From positions 1 to 38,939 of the forward strand of contig CAMBDK010000017.1 in NCBI GenBank assembly GCA_945865315.1: DNA of 38,939 nucleotides, given 5' to 3'. Under the pieces are notes generated by a model. That model was not told the DNA's origin, did not search any database, and worked only from the letters and a program-made list of their open reading frames with translations. Shown here in pieces: positions 24,201-32,419 of the stretch (position 1 is its first letter; the number at the start of each line of letters is the position of its first letter). Position numbers and translations under genes: made by a program. This stretch comes from Chitinophaga pinensis. Lineage in GTDB: Bacteria > Bacteroidota > Bacteroidia > 2-12-FULL-35-15.

Positions 24201-26878
24201 GGCCGGCCTGGGCAGGTGTATCTCCCAAAGGCAATGATGGTGCAACACTCCTCTCTTTTTCGAGCGATAAGAAACAATACAATGTTGGTGAAGATGTAAA
24301 TTTAACTATTCCGTCAGGTGATGGAGGACGTGCATTAATTAGTATTGAAAGTGGTTCAAAAGTAATAAAAGCAAATTGGCTAGAAACTAAAAAAGGTGAA
24401 ACACATTACAAATTCCCTGTTACTGCCGAAATGGCTCCTAACGTTTATGTAAATATAACATTGGTACAGCCTCATTCCCAAACGATAAACGACCTACCAA
24501 TACGCTTGTATGGGGTTATTCCAATTTCTGTGGTAGACCCTAAAACACATTTGAATCCAGTTATTAAAACACCAGAAGTATGGAGACCTGAGCAAAAAGC
24601 AAGTTTAAGTATATCGGAGAAAGATGGAAGAGAAATGACTTATACATTGGCTATTGTGGATGAAGGTTTACTTGATTTAACACGTTTTAAAACTCCGGAC
24701 CCTTGGTCGGCATTTTATGCACGCGAAGCTTTAGGTGTAAAAACCTGGGATCTTTTTGATATGGTAATGGGTGCTTATGGTGCTGAACTATCTCGGATAT
24801 TAGCAATAGGTGGCGACGGCGATATAAATAATAAAGCAGGTAATAAAGCCAACCGTTTTAAACCAATGGTAAAATTTATGGGTCCTTTTCATTTGAAAAA
24901 AGGGGAAACGAAAAAGCTAGAATTTATGATGCCACAATATGTGGGTTCTGTGAGAGTGATGGTGGTTGCTGGTTACAATGGCGCCTATGGTGCCGCTGAC
25001 AAAACTATAGCCGTGCGCATGCCATTGATGCTTTTAGGTACATTGCCTAGGGTGCTTGGCCCCGGTGAAGAGGTAGATCTTGCAGTAAACGTTTTTGCTA
25101 TGGAGAAACAAATAAAAAATGTGAAAGTAGAAATTCAAGCAAACAATCTATTCAGTACTTTGGATGGTACCTCTAAAACTATTAACTTCAAAGATGTAGG
25201 TGATGAAGTACTGAATTTTAAATTAAAAGTAAACGCACTATTGGGTGTAGCTAAAGTAAAAATTATTGCTAGCAGCGGCTCTGAAAAAGCTACTTACGAT
25301 ATTGAACTTGATGTTCGCAACCCGAATCCGAAAGTAGTAAATGTATTGGAAACAGTAATTGAAGCAGGTAAAACCTGGAACACTCCTTATACTCCGCCAG
25401 GCATGGCTGGCACAAACAAGGGAACAATTGAATTATCCTCCATACCTCCTATTAATTTGGGTGAACGATTGAAATATTTAATTGGCTACCCGCATGGATG
25501 CGTAGAACAAACTACTTCATCCGTATTTCCTCAATTATTTTTGGCCGATATTATGGAGCTCAACAGTGATTTTAAAATTGCAATTGATAAAAATATCAAA
25601 ATTGGAATTGAACGCTTGAAATCATTTCAGAATTCAAATGGCGGCTTGAGTTATTGGGCTGGACAATATGATGCCGACGATTGGGGGACTAGTTATGCAG
25701 GGCACTTTATGCTGGAAGCCGAAATGAAAGGGTACTCTCTTCCTTCAGGTTTTATTGATAATTGGAAACGTTATCAGCGTAGCAAGGCAAATGACTGGAC
25801 TCCTAAAACAAATGGTAATTATTATTATTACAATAATGATTTGACTCAAGCATATCGTCTTTATACATTAGCATTGGCGAAAGCACCAGAGTTAGGCGCA
25901 ATGAATCGTTTGAAAGAAAACCCTACTCTTTCCGTATCTGCCAAATGGAGATTGGCTGCTGCTTACGCTAAAGCTGGTCAGCCGGAAGTTGCCAAAAATT
26001 TAATTTCAAGTTCCGTAACCTCAATTCCTAAATACTGTGAAATGGGCTATAGCTATGGTTCCAACGATCGTGACGAAGCAATGATTCTTGAGACATTAAC
26101 CTTGCTTGATATGAAAGTAAAAGCAGCGCCTTTAGTTAAAAGTGTTTCAAAAGCCTTGAGTTCCAGCAATTGGATGAGCACCCAATCTACTGCATATTGT
26201 TTAATTGCAGTTTCTAAATTTTTAAGCTCCGGGACTGGCGCAAGTTCTGAAATGAAATATGATGTGAAAATAAATACCAATGCACCTATCAGTTTGAACA
26301 CAAAACTGCCAGTAAAACAAATTGATATGCAATTAAAAGGTGCCAGTATGGGAAATATAAGTATTATCAATAAAGGAACAGGGATTTTATTTGCACGTGT
26401 TGTATTAGAAGGTTTACCTGCAACCGGCGATCAGACCGATGTTGATAATGACTTGAAAATTGCCCTAAACTATACCACAATGGAAGGATCAAAAATTGAT
26501 GTAAGCAAACTGGAACAAGGAACCGATTTTATCGCTGAAGTGCAAATTATGAATCCTGGATTACGTGGCGAATATTTACAAATGGCATTGTCACAAATAT
26601 TTCCTAGCGGTTGGGAGATACACAATACACGAATGGATGACGCCGTAAGCTTGATTAAAAGTGATTCCCCAACTTATCAGGATATACGTGACGACAGGGT
26701 ATATACTTATTTTAACATTTCACCTTACAAAAAAAGCACCTTCCGTATTGTGCTCAATGCGGCTTATATAGGAAGGTACTATTTACCTACCGTTTATTGT
26801 GAAGCAATGTATGATAACACTATTAATTCACGCAAACCAGGTAAATGGATAGAAGTGGTAAAACAGGCCAATAAATAA
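21287..26878 (+). CDS. Bacterial alpha-2-macroglobulin-like protein with thioester motif
   Basis: An 1863-residue envelope protein of the alpha-2-macroglobulin family (YfhM/MagD type), which traps proteases that reach the periplasm. An N-terminal hydrophobic segment (about 4-23) without a lipobox serves as signal or anchor. Macroglobulin beta domains follow; KGYIYGERGVWRPGDTLFLS (about 626-645) is the MG2 signature. The reactive thioester motif is Cys1405-Val-Glu-Gln (YPHGCVEQTTS), followed by the alpha-helical toroid domain (SFQNSNGGLSYWAGQ) to about 1690 and a C-terminal receptor-like domain. An unusual acidic and tyrosine-rich insert (about 460-505, with DYYGEYYYDDYEYYNYDYND) lies between MG domains. 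Related loci often pair with penicillin-binding protein 1C (pbpC); none is here. Confidence 0.93.
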   Translation: MSKRLLLFIIAFVAALITALTLLNKNSSPSKKTENAAFISYINAYTSGIISTGSTIRILLTNEIETPIEIGKPIEKTLFDFSPSIKGAAVWLDSRTIEFRPEKPLPSNIHYDAEFYLSSILKVTDAFETFKFDFQTMKQSFEVYVDGITTTDKKSLRTQRLDGSIATADIADPLLVEKLLTVSQNNKNFAITWIHESNKTTHRFSVDGLQRNEKPETVELKWDGAALDLDIKGSQIFTIPALGDFKVVDVKVLQSPEQHVIIQFSDPIMEGQTLDGLVTLRKDVPLKYIIEDNEIRVYPQTRQIGSQMIAVELGVKNILGTPLAARYVMEILFNELKPEVQLIGKGVILPNSKGLIFPFKAVSLKAIDVKILKIYEKNIPQFLQVNNFEGNRELRRVGKIVLKKTVQLSQKNAVDLGKWNTYSLDLAQLIKTEPGAIYNVIISFKKEYATYKCDSSDTENMEESDLQEVMEDETMEEDKHEWDYYGEYYYDDYEYYNYDYNDLENPCKAAYYKNKEVKRNVLASDLGLIAKCGTDGSMNFIVTNLITAKPIAGATVELLDYQLQVLKSLKTNDDGMCDAIFKKKPFLMLVKSAEQRGYLKLDDGSSLSLSAFDISGEQIQKGIKGYIYGERGVWRPGDTLFLSFILEDKLNTLPKNHPVQFELLNPQGQVFRKMIKTIGMNGFYNFATTTEKNSPTGNWTARVKVGGVWFTKSIKVETIMPNRLKIKLDFGTEQLSVAHKDQNGNLEVKWLMGAIAKNLNAKVEATLTQIPTTFKKYEDYHFVDASRNFSSEAITVFDGNTNELGKAIVKPNISVKDAAPGMLRANFKIRVFEQGGAFSVDQFSIPYSPYASYVGMKLPEGSKFSGALQTDTNHIVKIITVNSDGKPISKNKLKVQVYKVNWRWWWDSYEGDLANYVGNEYKQPLQEQFISTVDGKGQFIFRVNRPDWGRFYVCITDLESGHRTGKTVYIDWPAWAGVSPKGNDGATLLSFSSDKKQYNVGEDVNLTIPSGDGGRALISIESGSKVIKANWLETKKGETHYKFPVTAEMAPNVYVNITLVQPHSQTINDLPIRLYGVIPISVVDPKTHLNPVIKTPEVWRPEQKASLSISEKDGREMTYTLAIVDEGLLDLTRFKTPDPWSAFYAREALGVKTWDLFDMVMGAYGAELSRILAIGGDGDINNKAGNKANRFKPMVKFMGPFHLKKGETKKLEFMMPQYVGSVRVMVVAGYNGAYGAADKTIAVRMPLMLLGTLPRVLGPGEEVDLAVNVFAMEKQIKNVKVEIQANNLFSTLDGTSKTINFKDVGDEVLNFKLKVNALLGVAKVKIIASSGSEKATYDIELDVRNPNPKVVNVLETVIEAGKTWNTPYTPPGMAGTNKGTIELSSIPPINLGERLKYLIGYPHGCVEQTTSSVFPQLFLADIMELNSDFKIAIDKNIKIGIERLKSFQNSNGGLSYWAGQYDADDWGTSYAGHFMLEAEMKGYSLPSGFIDNWKRYQRSKANDWTPKTNGNYYYYNNDLTQAYRLYTLALAKAPELGAMNRLKENPTLSVSAKWRLAAAYAKAGQPEVAKNLISSSVTSIPKYCEMGYSYGSNDRDEAMILETLTLLDMKVKAAPLVKSVSKALSSSNWMSTQSTAYCLIAVSKFLSSGTGASSEMKYDVKINTNAPISLNTKLPVKQIDMQLKGASMGNISIINKGTGILFARVVLEGLPATGDQTDVDNDLKIALNYTTMEGSKIDVSKLEQGTDFIAEVQIMNPGLRGEYLQMALSQIFPSGWEIHNTRMDDAVSLIKSDSPTYQDIRDDRVYTYFNISPYKKSTFRIVLNAAYIGRYYLPTVYCEAMYDNTINSRKPGKWIEVVKQANK

Positions 26879-27096
26879 CAAATGATTGTTTTCTAAAAAA
26901 AAACATAAACAAAGCCACAATACACTAAAATACAGCCATTTAATTGTTTATTTTTGTGAGGCAATTTGTGTATTTACTTGATTGTTTTAAAATCAATTAC
27001 ATATTCAAATTGTTAATTTAGTATAAATTAATACGCCCTCCCAACCCTATATTTCAAGTAAATTACTACTTTTACACTTTAAAAATTTCATATTAA

Positions 27097-27678
27097 ATGG
27101 ACCAAGATTTTTTCGCACATGCAACAGCAATAATTGACGAAGGTTGCAAAATTGGCAAGGGAACAAAAATATGGCATTTTTCTCACCTCATGTCCAATTG
27201 TACCTTAGGCGAAAATTGTAACTTAGGACAAAATGTAGTTGTCTCACCACAAGTTATTTTAGGCAAAAATGTAAAAGTTCAAAACAATGTTTCGATATAT
27301 ACTGGCGTTACTTGTGATGATAATGTTTTCCTAGGCCCTTCTATGGTATTTACAAATGTTATCAATCCACGCAGCGCAATAAATCGTAAAAACGAATATT
27401 CAAAAACCCATGTTGGCACTGGAGCTTCCATTGGAGCAAATGCTACAATAGTTTGCGGTCACAATATTGGCGAATATGCTTTTATTGGTGCTGGGGCTGT
27501 TGTAACTAAAAATGTACCCGCTTATTCACTATGGGTAGGAAACCCGGCGAAACAAGTAGGATGGATAAGTGAATATGGACATCGTTTAAAGTTTGATAAG
27601 GATGCAATTGCTATTTGCCAAGAAAGTAAAGAAAAATATAAACTTGAAAACAATAAAGTAACAAAAATAAATTTATAG
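27097..27678 (+). CDS. Sugar nucleotide N-acetyltransferase, left-handed beta-helix (WbpD/WlbB-like)
   Basis: A 193-residue hexapeptide-repeat acyltransferase. Repeats such as IGKGTKIWHFSHL, LGENCNLGQNVVV, LGKNVKVQNNVSIY and IGANATIVCGHNIGEYAFIGAGAVV (about 17-148) build the left-handed beta-helix. The start WHFSH and the segment VFLGPSMVFTNVINPRS are typical of WbpD/WlbB, which acetylates the 3-amino group of UDP-2-acetamido-3-amino-2,3-dideoxy-glucuronic acid using acetyl-CoA. The next gene encodes the matching Gfo/Idh/MocA oxidoreductase 88 bp downstream, which supports the assignment. It is first in a four-gene plus-strand group. Function is by family similarity. Confidence 0.87.
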   Translation: MDQDFFAHATAIIDEGCKIGKGTKIWHFSHLMSNCTLGENCNLGQNVVVSPQVILGKNVKVQNNVSIYTGVTCDDNVFLGPSMVFTNVINPRSAINRKNEYSKTHVGTGASIGANATIVCGHNIGEYAFIGAGAVVTKNVPAYSLWVGNPAKQVGWISEYGHRLKFDKDAIAICQESKEKYKLENNKVTKINL

Positions 27679-27766
27679 CTTAAATAATAACAATCAAGCT
27701 TTATCCTTTACATTTATATTAAATGTAGAATTAATTAATTTAAAAATTTTTTCCATTATTAACACG

Positions 27767-28795
27767 ATGAATCAGAAAATAAAATTTGCTGTAATAGGTC
27801 AAGGGCATATAGGTAAACGACACGCAGAAATGATTCGAAGGAATGAAGAAGCGGAACTTGTTGCCGTTTGTGATGTCGCTACTAAGGAACAATTGGGAAT
27901 AATTAATTTAAAAGAACACTTTTATACATCGGTTGATAAAATGATTGCTGCGCATCCCGAAGTGGACGTAATTTGCATTTGTACTCCCAATGGATTGCAC
28001 GCACAGCATGCTTTAAAAGCACTAAATGCCCAAAAAAATATTATATGTGAAAAACCTATGGCACTCACAAAAGCAGATTGTGAAACCATTATTTTTAAAT
28101 CATTACAAGTACATAAAATAGTTTTTTGTGTAATGCAAAACAGATATTCCCCACCTTCTATTTGGTTAAAGGATATTTTAGATAATAAAATATTGGGTGA
28201 TATATATATGGTGCAACTTAATTGCTACTGGAATCGAGATGAACGTTATTATAAAAAAGATGGATGGAAAGGATCTCAGAAATTAGATGGTGGAACACTT
28301 TTTACTCAATTTTCGCACTTTGTTGATATTTTATATTGGCTTTTTGGTGATATAAATAATATACAGGCAAAATTTAAAGATTTTAACCATGCTGAATTAA
28401 CAGAATTTGAAGACAGTGGCTTTGTAAATTTCAATTTCATGAATGGTGGTATGGGTAGCATCAATTACTCTACCTCTTTATGGGATAAAAATCTTGAAAG
28501 TAGTATTACAATAATTGGAAGTAAAGGCAGCGTTAAAGTTGGTGGTCAATATTTAGACAAGGTAGAACATTGCCATATAAAAGATTATACCATGCCAGAA
28601 CTCCCTCCTACCAATCCAGCCAATGATTACGGAGCTTACAAAGGGTCGGCCAACAATCATAATTATATTTTTGAAAATGTTATTGATACCTTAAAAGGTA
28701 GAAGTACAATTACAACCAATGCATTGGAAGGCCTAAAGGTGGTAGAGATAATAGAACGAATTTATGCATTAAGAAAAAAAGATAAAAAAAATTAA
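27767..28795 (+). CDS. Gfo/Idh/MocA oxidoreductase (WbpB/WlbA-like, UDP-GlcNAcA 3-oxidation)
   Basis: A 342-residue NAD-dependent oxidoreductase. The Rossmann motif is GQGHIGKRH (residues 11-19) and the catalytic-region motif is CEKPMALT (about 94-101). Its neighbours fit WbpB/WlbA, which oxidises the C3 hydroxyl of UDP-N-acetyl-glucuronic acid before amination. SVDKM and NRYSPPSIWLKDIL are typical of this branch. The product needs a PLP aminotransferase (WbpE/WlbC) to become the substrate of the acetyltransferase encoded upstream, and no such gene is present in the window. The next gene starts 79 bp later on the same strand. Confidence 0.88.
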   Translation: MNQKIKFAVIGQGHIGKRHAEMIRRNEEAELVAVCDVATKEQLGIINLKEHFYTSVDKMIAAHPEVDVICICTPNGLHAQHALKALNAQKNIICEKPMALTKADCETIIFKSLQVHKIVFCVMQNRYSPPSIWLKDILDNKILGDIYMVQLNCYWNRDERYYKKDGWKGSQKLDGGTLFTQFSHFVDILYWLFGDINNIQAKFKDFNHAELTEFEDSGFVNFNFMNGGMGSINYSTSLWDKNLESSITIIGSKGSVKVGGQYLDKVEHCHIKDYTMPELPPTNPANDYGAYKGSANNHNYIFENVIDTLKGRSTITTNALEGLKVVEIIERIYALRKKDKKN

Positions 28796-28874
28796 CAAAA
28801 TTTAGTTTCTGTTTTCCAAAACATTATTTTTCCGCAATATTAATATAGAAAATAAAGATAATAATAACAAAAAA

Positions 28875-30164
28875 ATGTACAATAAATTATTAAAAAAGGA
28901 AGCCACAATTGCAGTTATCGGTCTTGGATATGTTGGATTACCTATAGCTTTAGCTTTTGCAACGAAATTTAAAGTTATTGGCTTCGATATTAATGAAGAG
29001 CGCATAAAGATGATGCAAAATAAAATAGATCCATCGCATGAAATAGAGTCAAAGGATTTTGAAAATTGCGATATTAAATTTACCGCTTCATTAGATATAT
29101 TAAAGCGTGCGAATTTTTTTATTGTTGCGGTTCCCACTCCTATTGATGAACATAACCATCCTGATTTAAAACCTCTGCTAGCTGCCTCTCGTTCAGTTGG
29201 AAAAGTATTAAAACAAGGAGATTACGTGGTATATGAATCCACTGTTTACCCTGGTTGTACCGAAGATGATTGTATTCCTGTTTTGGAAGCTGTTTCAGGA
29301 TTAAAATTCCGATCCGATTTCAAAGTAGGATATTCACCAGAAAGAATTAACCCAGGCGACAAAGAACATACGATTACCAAAATATTAAAAATAGTTTCAG
29401 GTTGCAGCAAAGAATCTTTAAAGACAATTTCAAATGTTTATAAAATGATAATAGAGCCAGGAGTTTATGAAGCTTCTTCTATTAAAGTTGCTGAAGCTGC
29501 AAAAATTATTGAGAACACACAGCGGGATGTAAATATTGCATTGATGAATGAGTTATCGATAATTTTTAATCGTTTGGGAATAAATACTTATGAAGTATTG
29601 GAGGCTGCTGGAACAAAATGGAATTTTCTAAAATTTTCACCCGGACTTGTTGGTGGACACTGCATTGGTGTAGATCCTTATTACTTAACTTATAAAGCCG
29701 AACAACTGGGTTACCATGCACGCGTTATTAATTCTGGACGTTATGTAAATGATTCGATGGGATTTTATATTGCTAAACAAACTGTTAAAAAAATAATTGC
29801 TGCTAAAAAAAACCTTACAGTATCCCGTGTATTGGTTATGGGAGCTACGTTTAAAGAAAATGTAAATGATATTCGCAATTCGAAAATAGCAGATGTAGTA
29901 AAAGAATTCAAATCCTTTGGTGTAGCAGTTGACATTATTGATCCACATGCTTCCTCAACTGAATTAAAACACGAATATGGTTTCGGTTTAACAAAAAATA
30001 TTGGTAAAGGATACGATGCTGTAGTAGTTGCTGTTAATCATAAGGAATATTTAAATTTAGATGAATCCTTTTATAAGGCAATCCTTTCGGAAGGTGGCAT
30101 TGTGGTTGATGTAAAAGGAATTCTGAAAAACAAAATAAATAATTTAACCTATTTTAGTTTGTAA
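28875..30164 (+). CDS. UDP-N-acetylhexosamine 6-dehydrogenase (WbpA/WbpO/TviB type)
   Basis: A 429-residue nucleotide-sugar dehydrogenase that oxidises C6 of UDP-GlcNAc or UDP-GalNAc twice, to the uronic acid, with NAD. The N-terminal NAD domain has GLGYVGLPIALAFA (16-29), the linker holds KVAEAAKIIENTQRDVNIAL (about 204-223), and the catalytic cysteine is Cys263 in GGHCIGVDPYYLTYKAEQLGY. The C-terminal UDP-binding domain shows GATFKENVNDIRNSK. This set resembles TviB/WbpO, which favour UDP-GalNAc or UDP-GlcNAc over UDP-glucose. In this cluster it would supply the UDP-HexNAcA used by the oxidoreductase upstream. The C4 stereochemistry of the substrate is undecided. Confidence 0.92.
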   Translation: MYNKLLKKEATIAVIGLGYVGLPIALAFATKFKVIGFDINEERIKMMQNKIDPSHEIESKDFENCDIKFTASLDILKRANFFIVAVPTPIDEHNHPDLKPLLAASRSVGKVLKQGDYVVYESTVYPGCTEDDCIPVLEAVSGLKFRSDFKVGYSPERINPGDKEHTITKILKIVSGCSKESLKTISNVYKMIIEPGVYEASSIKVAEAAKIIENTQRDVNIALMNELSIIFNRLGINTYEVLEAAGTKWNFLKFSPGLVGGHCIGVDPYYLTYKAEQLGYHARVINSGRYVNDSMGFYIAKQTVKKIIAAKKNLTVSRVLVMGATFKENVNDIRNSKIADVVKEFKSFGVAVDIIDPHASSTELKHEYGFGLTKNIGKGYDAVVVAVNHKEYLNLDESFYKAILSEGGIVVDVKGILKNKINNLTYFSL

Positions 30165-30206
30165 TACGCAAAAATGACACCTATAATTATTTTTTGTTAG
30201 GTCTTT

Positions 30207-30230
30207 AAATAATTAGAATTCTAATTATTT
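30207..30230. promoter_or_regulatory. Perfect 24-bp palindrome upstream of rfbB
   Basis: AAATAATTAGAA followed immediately by its reverse complement TTCTAATTATTT, without a loop, centred on GAATTC. It lies 20 bp before the rfbB ATG at 30251, in the 86-bp gap after the UDP-HexNAc dehydrogenase gene. The symmetry and position suggest an operator for a dimeric regulator. A cruciform or weak terminator is the alternative. No regulator gene adjoins it. Confidence 0.5.
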
Positions 30231-30250
30231 GCTAAAAAAAATTTATAAAA

Positions 30251-31303
30251 ATGGAATTTAAAAAAATATTAATAACAGGAGGTGCTGGTTTTATTGGTTC
30301 ACATTTGGTAAGGTTATTTATTAACAAATATCCGAATTATCATATTGTTAATTTAGATAAACTAACTTATGCCGGCAATTTATCCAACCTACACGATATT
30401 GAAAATAAAACAAATTACGAATTTATAAAAGGAGATATTGTTGATGCTAGCTTCATAAATCAATTGTTTTTAGAACAAAAATTTGATGGCGTCATTCACC
30501 TTGCTGCTGAAAGTCACGTAGATCGCAGTATAAGTAATCCATTAGAGTTTGTGATGACAAATGTTATTGGTACAGTTAATTTATTAAATGCAGCTAAAGC
30601 CAACAAGAAAGAAGATGGCTTTCGTTTTTATCACGTATCTACCGATGAAGTGTATGGCAGCTTAGGAGAAACAAACATGTTTACTGAATCAACTGCTTAC
30701 GACCCTCATAGCCCATATTCTGCTTCTAAAGCAAGTTCCGATCATTTCGTAAGAGCTTATCACGATACATATGGCATGGACATTGTAATTTCAAATTGTT
30801 CAAATAATTATGGCAGCTTTCATTTCCCTGAAAAACTAATTCCTCTTTCTATTTATAATATTAAAAACAATAAACCTATTCCAATTTATGGAAAAGGTGA
30901 AAATATACGTGACTGGTTATGGGTAGAGGATCATGCGCGTGCTATTGATTTGATTTTTCATAATGCTAAAAAAGGTAATACTTATAATATTGGAGGACAT
31001 AACGAATGGACCAACATTGATTTAATTCATTTGCTTTGTAAAATAATGGATAAGAAATTAAATCGGGCAGCAGGAGACTCCGCAAAATTAATTACATACG
31101 TAAAAGATCGCGCGGGCCATGACCTGCGCTACGCCATTGATTCATCAAAACTACAGAATGATTTAGGCTGGATACCTACCTTACAATTTGAAGAAGGTTT
31201 AGAAAAAACAGTGGATTGGTATCTCAACAACGAAGTATGGTTAAACAATGTAACTTCTGGCGATTATGAGAAATATTATAAGGAACAATATTCAAAAAGA
31301 TAA
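30251..31303 (+). CDS. rfbB: dTDP-glucose 4,6-dehydratase
   Basis: A 350-residue short-chain dehydrogenase-type enzyme that makes dTDP-4-keto-6-deoxyglucose, the branch point to dTDP-rhamnose and other deoxysugars. Motifs are the NAD-binding GGAGFIGSHLVRLF (10-23), LAAESHVDRSI (84-94), the catalytic Thr131-Asp132-Glu133 (STDEVYGS) and Tyr156/Lys160 (YSASK). It ends the four-gene sugar group. The other rhamnose genes (rfbA, C, D) are not in the window, so its product may feed a different deoxysugar or genes located elsewhere. A perfect palindrome before the start hints at separate control. An inverted element copy follows 70 bp after the stop. Confidence 0.95.
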   Translation: MEFKKILITGGAGFIGSHLVRLFINKYPNYHIVNLDKLTYAGNLSNLHDIENKTNYEFIKGDIVDASFINQLFLEQKFDGVIHLAAESHVDRSISNPLEFVMTNVIGTVNLLNAAKANKKEDGFRFYHVSTDEVYGSLGETNMFTESTAYDPHSPYSASKASSDHFVRAYHDTYGMDIVISNCSNNYGSFHFPEKLIPLSIYNIKNNKPIPIYGKGENIRDWLWVEDHARAIDLIFHNAKKGNTYNIGGHNEWTNIDLIHLLCKIMDKKLNRAAGDSAKLITYVKDRAGHDLRYAIDSSKLQNDLGWIPTLQFEEGLEKTVDWYLNNEVWLNNVTSGDYEKYYKEQYSKR

Positions 31304-31373
31304 GCATTAGTAATTTTATCTCTTTACCCCAAAATATTACTATACAAAATTATTCCCTAAAAAATTTGTTTAG

Positions 31374-31610
31374 GTGAAGTTTCGAAATAACTCCCGCAAA
31401 TTAAATGGTTCAAAAGCTGTGTGTTTTTCTTTTGTCTTGATACAAAAGAAACAAAAAATCATGAACAAACGATTCCTTCCCGCCTGCAACCCTGCATCGC
31501 GTTTGTTCATTCCTCACGCGCGTTGTCATAAGGATATTTTTTGCAAAAAAATGAAATCATCTGTTTTTATTAATATATCTGTTTTGTTGAAATTATTTTG
31601 AAAGCTTTAC
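31374..31610 (-). repeat. MITE-like dispersed element, copy 5 (inverted)
   Basis: A 237-bp copy in the opposite orientation, with an exact TAG direct repeat on both sides (31371-31373 and 31611-31613). It has the longest hairpin 1 of the family: ATGAACAAACG (31461-31471) and CGTTTGTTCAT (31500-31510) form an 11-bp perfect stem. Hairpin 2 is intact with loop ATCAAG. It lies between convergent rfbB and the beta-barrel protein gene. The open frame 31374-31601 is a by-product of the repeat. Confidence 0.9.
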
Positions 31611-31635
31611 TAGGGATATTTTCCATTGTAAATTT

Positions 31636-32292
31636 TTAGAACTTATAACTTAATCCAACTGTAAAATAGGATACCCCTGTTCCAATCTCACTATAAACAG
31701 CATAACTTTTAGCCAAATACCAGCGAGCACCAGTAAATACAGACAATAATGGAAAAGCATTACCTTGATTTTTTATAATATTATCATTGGCATTGGGTCC
31801 TGGATCATTTGATGCATATTTATACGATTGAATTCTAATACCAACAAGTGCGCCGCCATAAATATCTGCCTTTTCGAAGTTCAATAAATCCCAATGATAA
31901 ACACCCCTGGCAGCAATAGTAATATAATTCCAATTATGTTCATAATAATAATTTTTACTTAAATCGTAAGTGTTTTGATAACGTGCGTTGTCATAACCAA
32001 CATAGGCTCCAACGCCCAAATACCCTGGTCCATACTTTTTAGGAGATGCTTTTTCGTAAGTTAAACTAAATGTAGGACTCTTGCTATATGTATTAGGACC
32101 TATGCCACTGTAATAACTACGGCCATTTAAGCCAATCCCAAAGTTTAGAATACGAGTGTTTTCATCATAACATTTCACAACAGATTCATTGTTAAGCAAA
32201 TTTATTTCCTTTATTGCAAGTGCTTCATATGCTTTTATCCCAGAACTTAGCACTAACAATAGAAAAATCGTATTTAAAATTTTTGTTTTCAT
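31636..32292 (-). CDS. Outer-membrane beta-barrel protein, function unknown
   Basis: A 218-residue protein with a signal peptide (about 1-21). The mature part has alternating hydrophobic and aromatic strands with Gly- and Tyr-rich segments (GLNGRSYYSGIG, YLGVGAYVGYDNARYQ) and ends in a terminal Phe (VGLSYKF), as expected for BAM-inserted barrels. The length suits an 8-stranded barrel. No ligand or partner can be named. Its last codon lies 25 bp from element copy 5, and a good promoter stands just upstream of the ATG. Confidence 0.8.
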   Translation of the reverse strand: MKTKILNTIFLLLVLSSGIKAYEALAIKEINLLNNESVVKCYDENTRILNFGIGLNGRSYYSGIGPNTYSKSPTFSLTYEKASPKKYGPGYLGVGAYVGYDNARYQNTYDLSKNYYYEHNWNYITIAARGVYHWDLLNFEKADIYGGALVGIRIQSYKYASNDPGPNANDNIIKNQGNAFPLLSVFTGARWYLAKSYAVYSEIGTGVSYFTVGLSYKF

Positions 32293-32311
32293 TATTGTAT
32301 ATTTTTAATTA

Positions 32312-32344
32312 CAAAACTAATAAATAATATGAATTCCATTCAAT
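32312..32344 (-). promoter_or_regulatory. Promoter for the beta-barrel protein gene
   Basis: On the minus strand, ATTG (32341-32344) and TAGTTTTG (32312-32319) are separated by 21 bp, fitting the Bacteroidota pattern. Transcription would start near 32306, some 14 nt before the ATG at 32292. Confidence 0.5.
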
Positions 32345-32419
32345 TATAAAATTCAACTTGAATTAAATTTACGAATCTGTTTTATAAAAAATAATTCTTT
32401 AAACTTAACATTTAATATA

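Noticed and set aside
31374-31601. 75-codon frame on the plus strand after rfbB
   Set aside because: It lies wholly inside inverted element copy 5 and is an artefact of the repeat.
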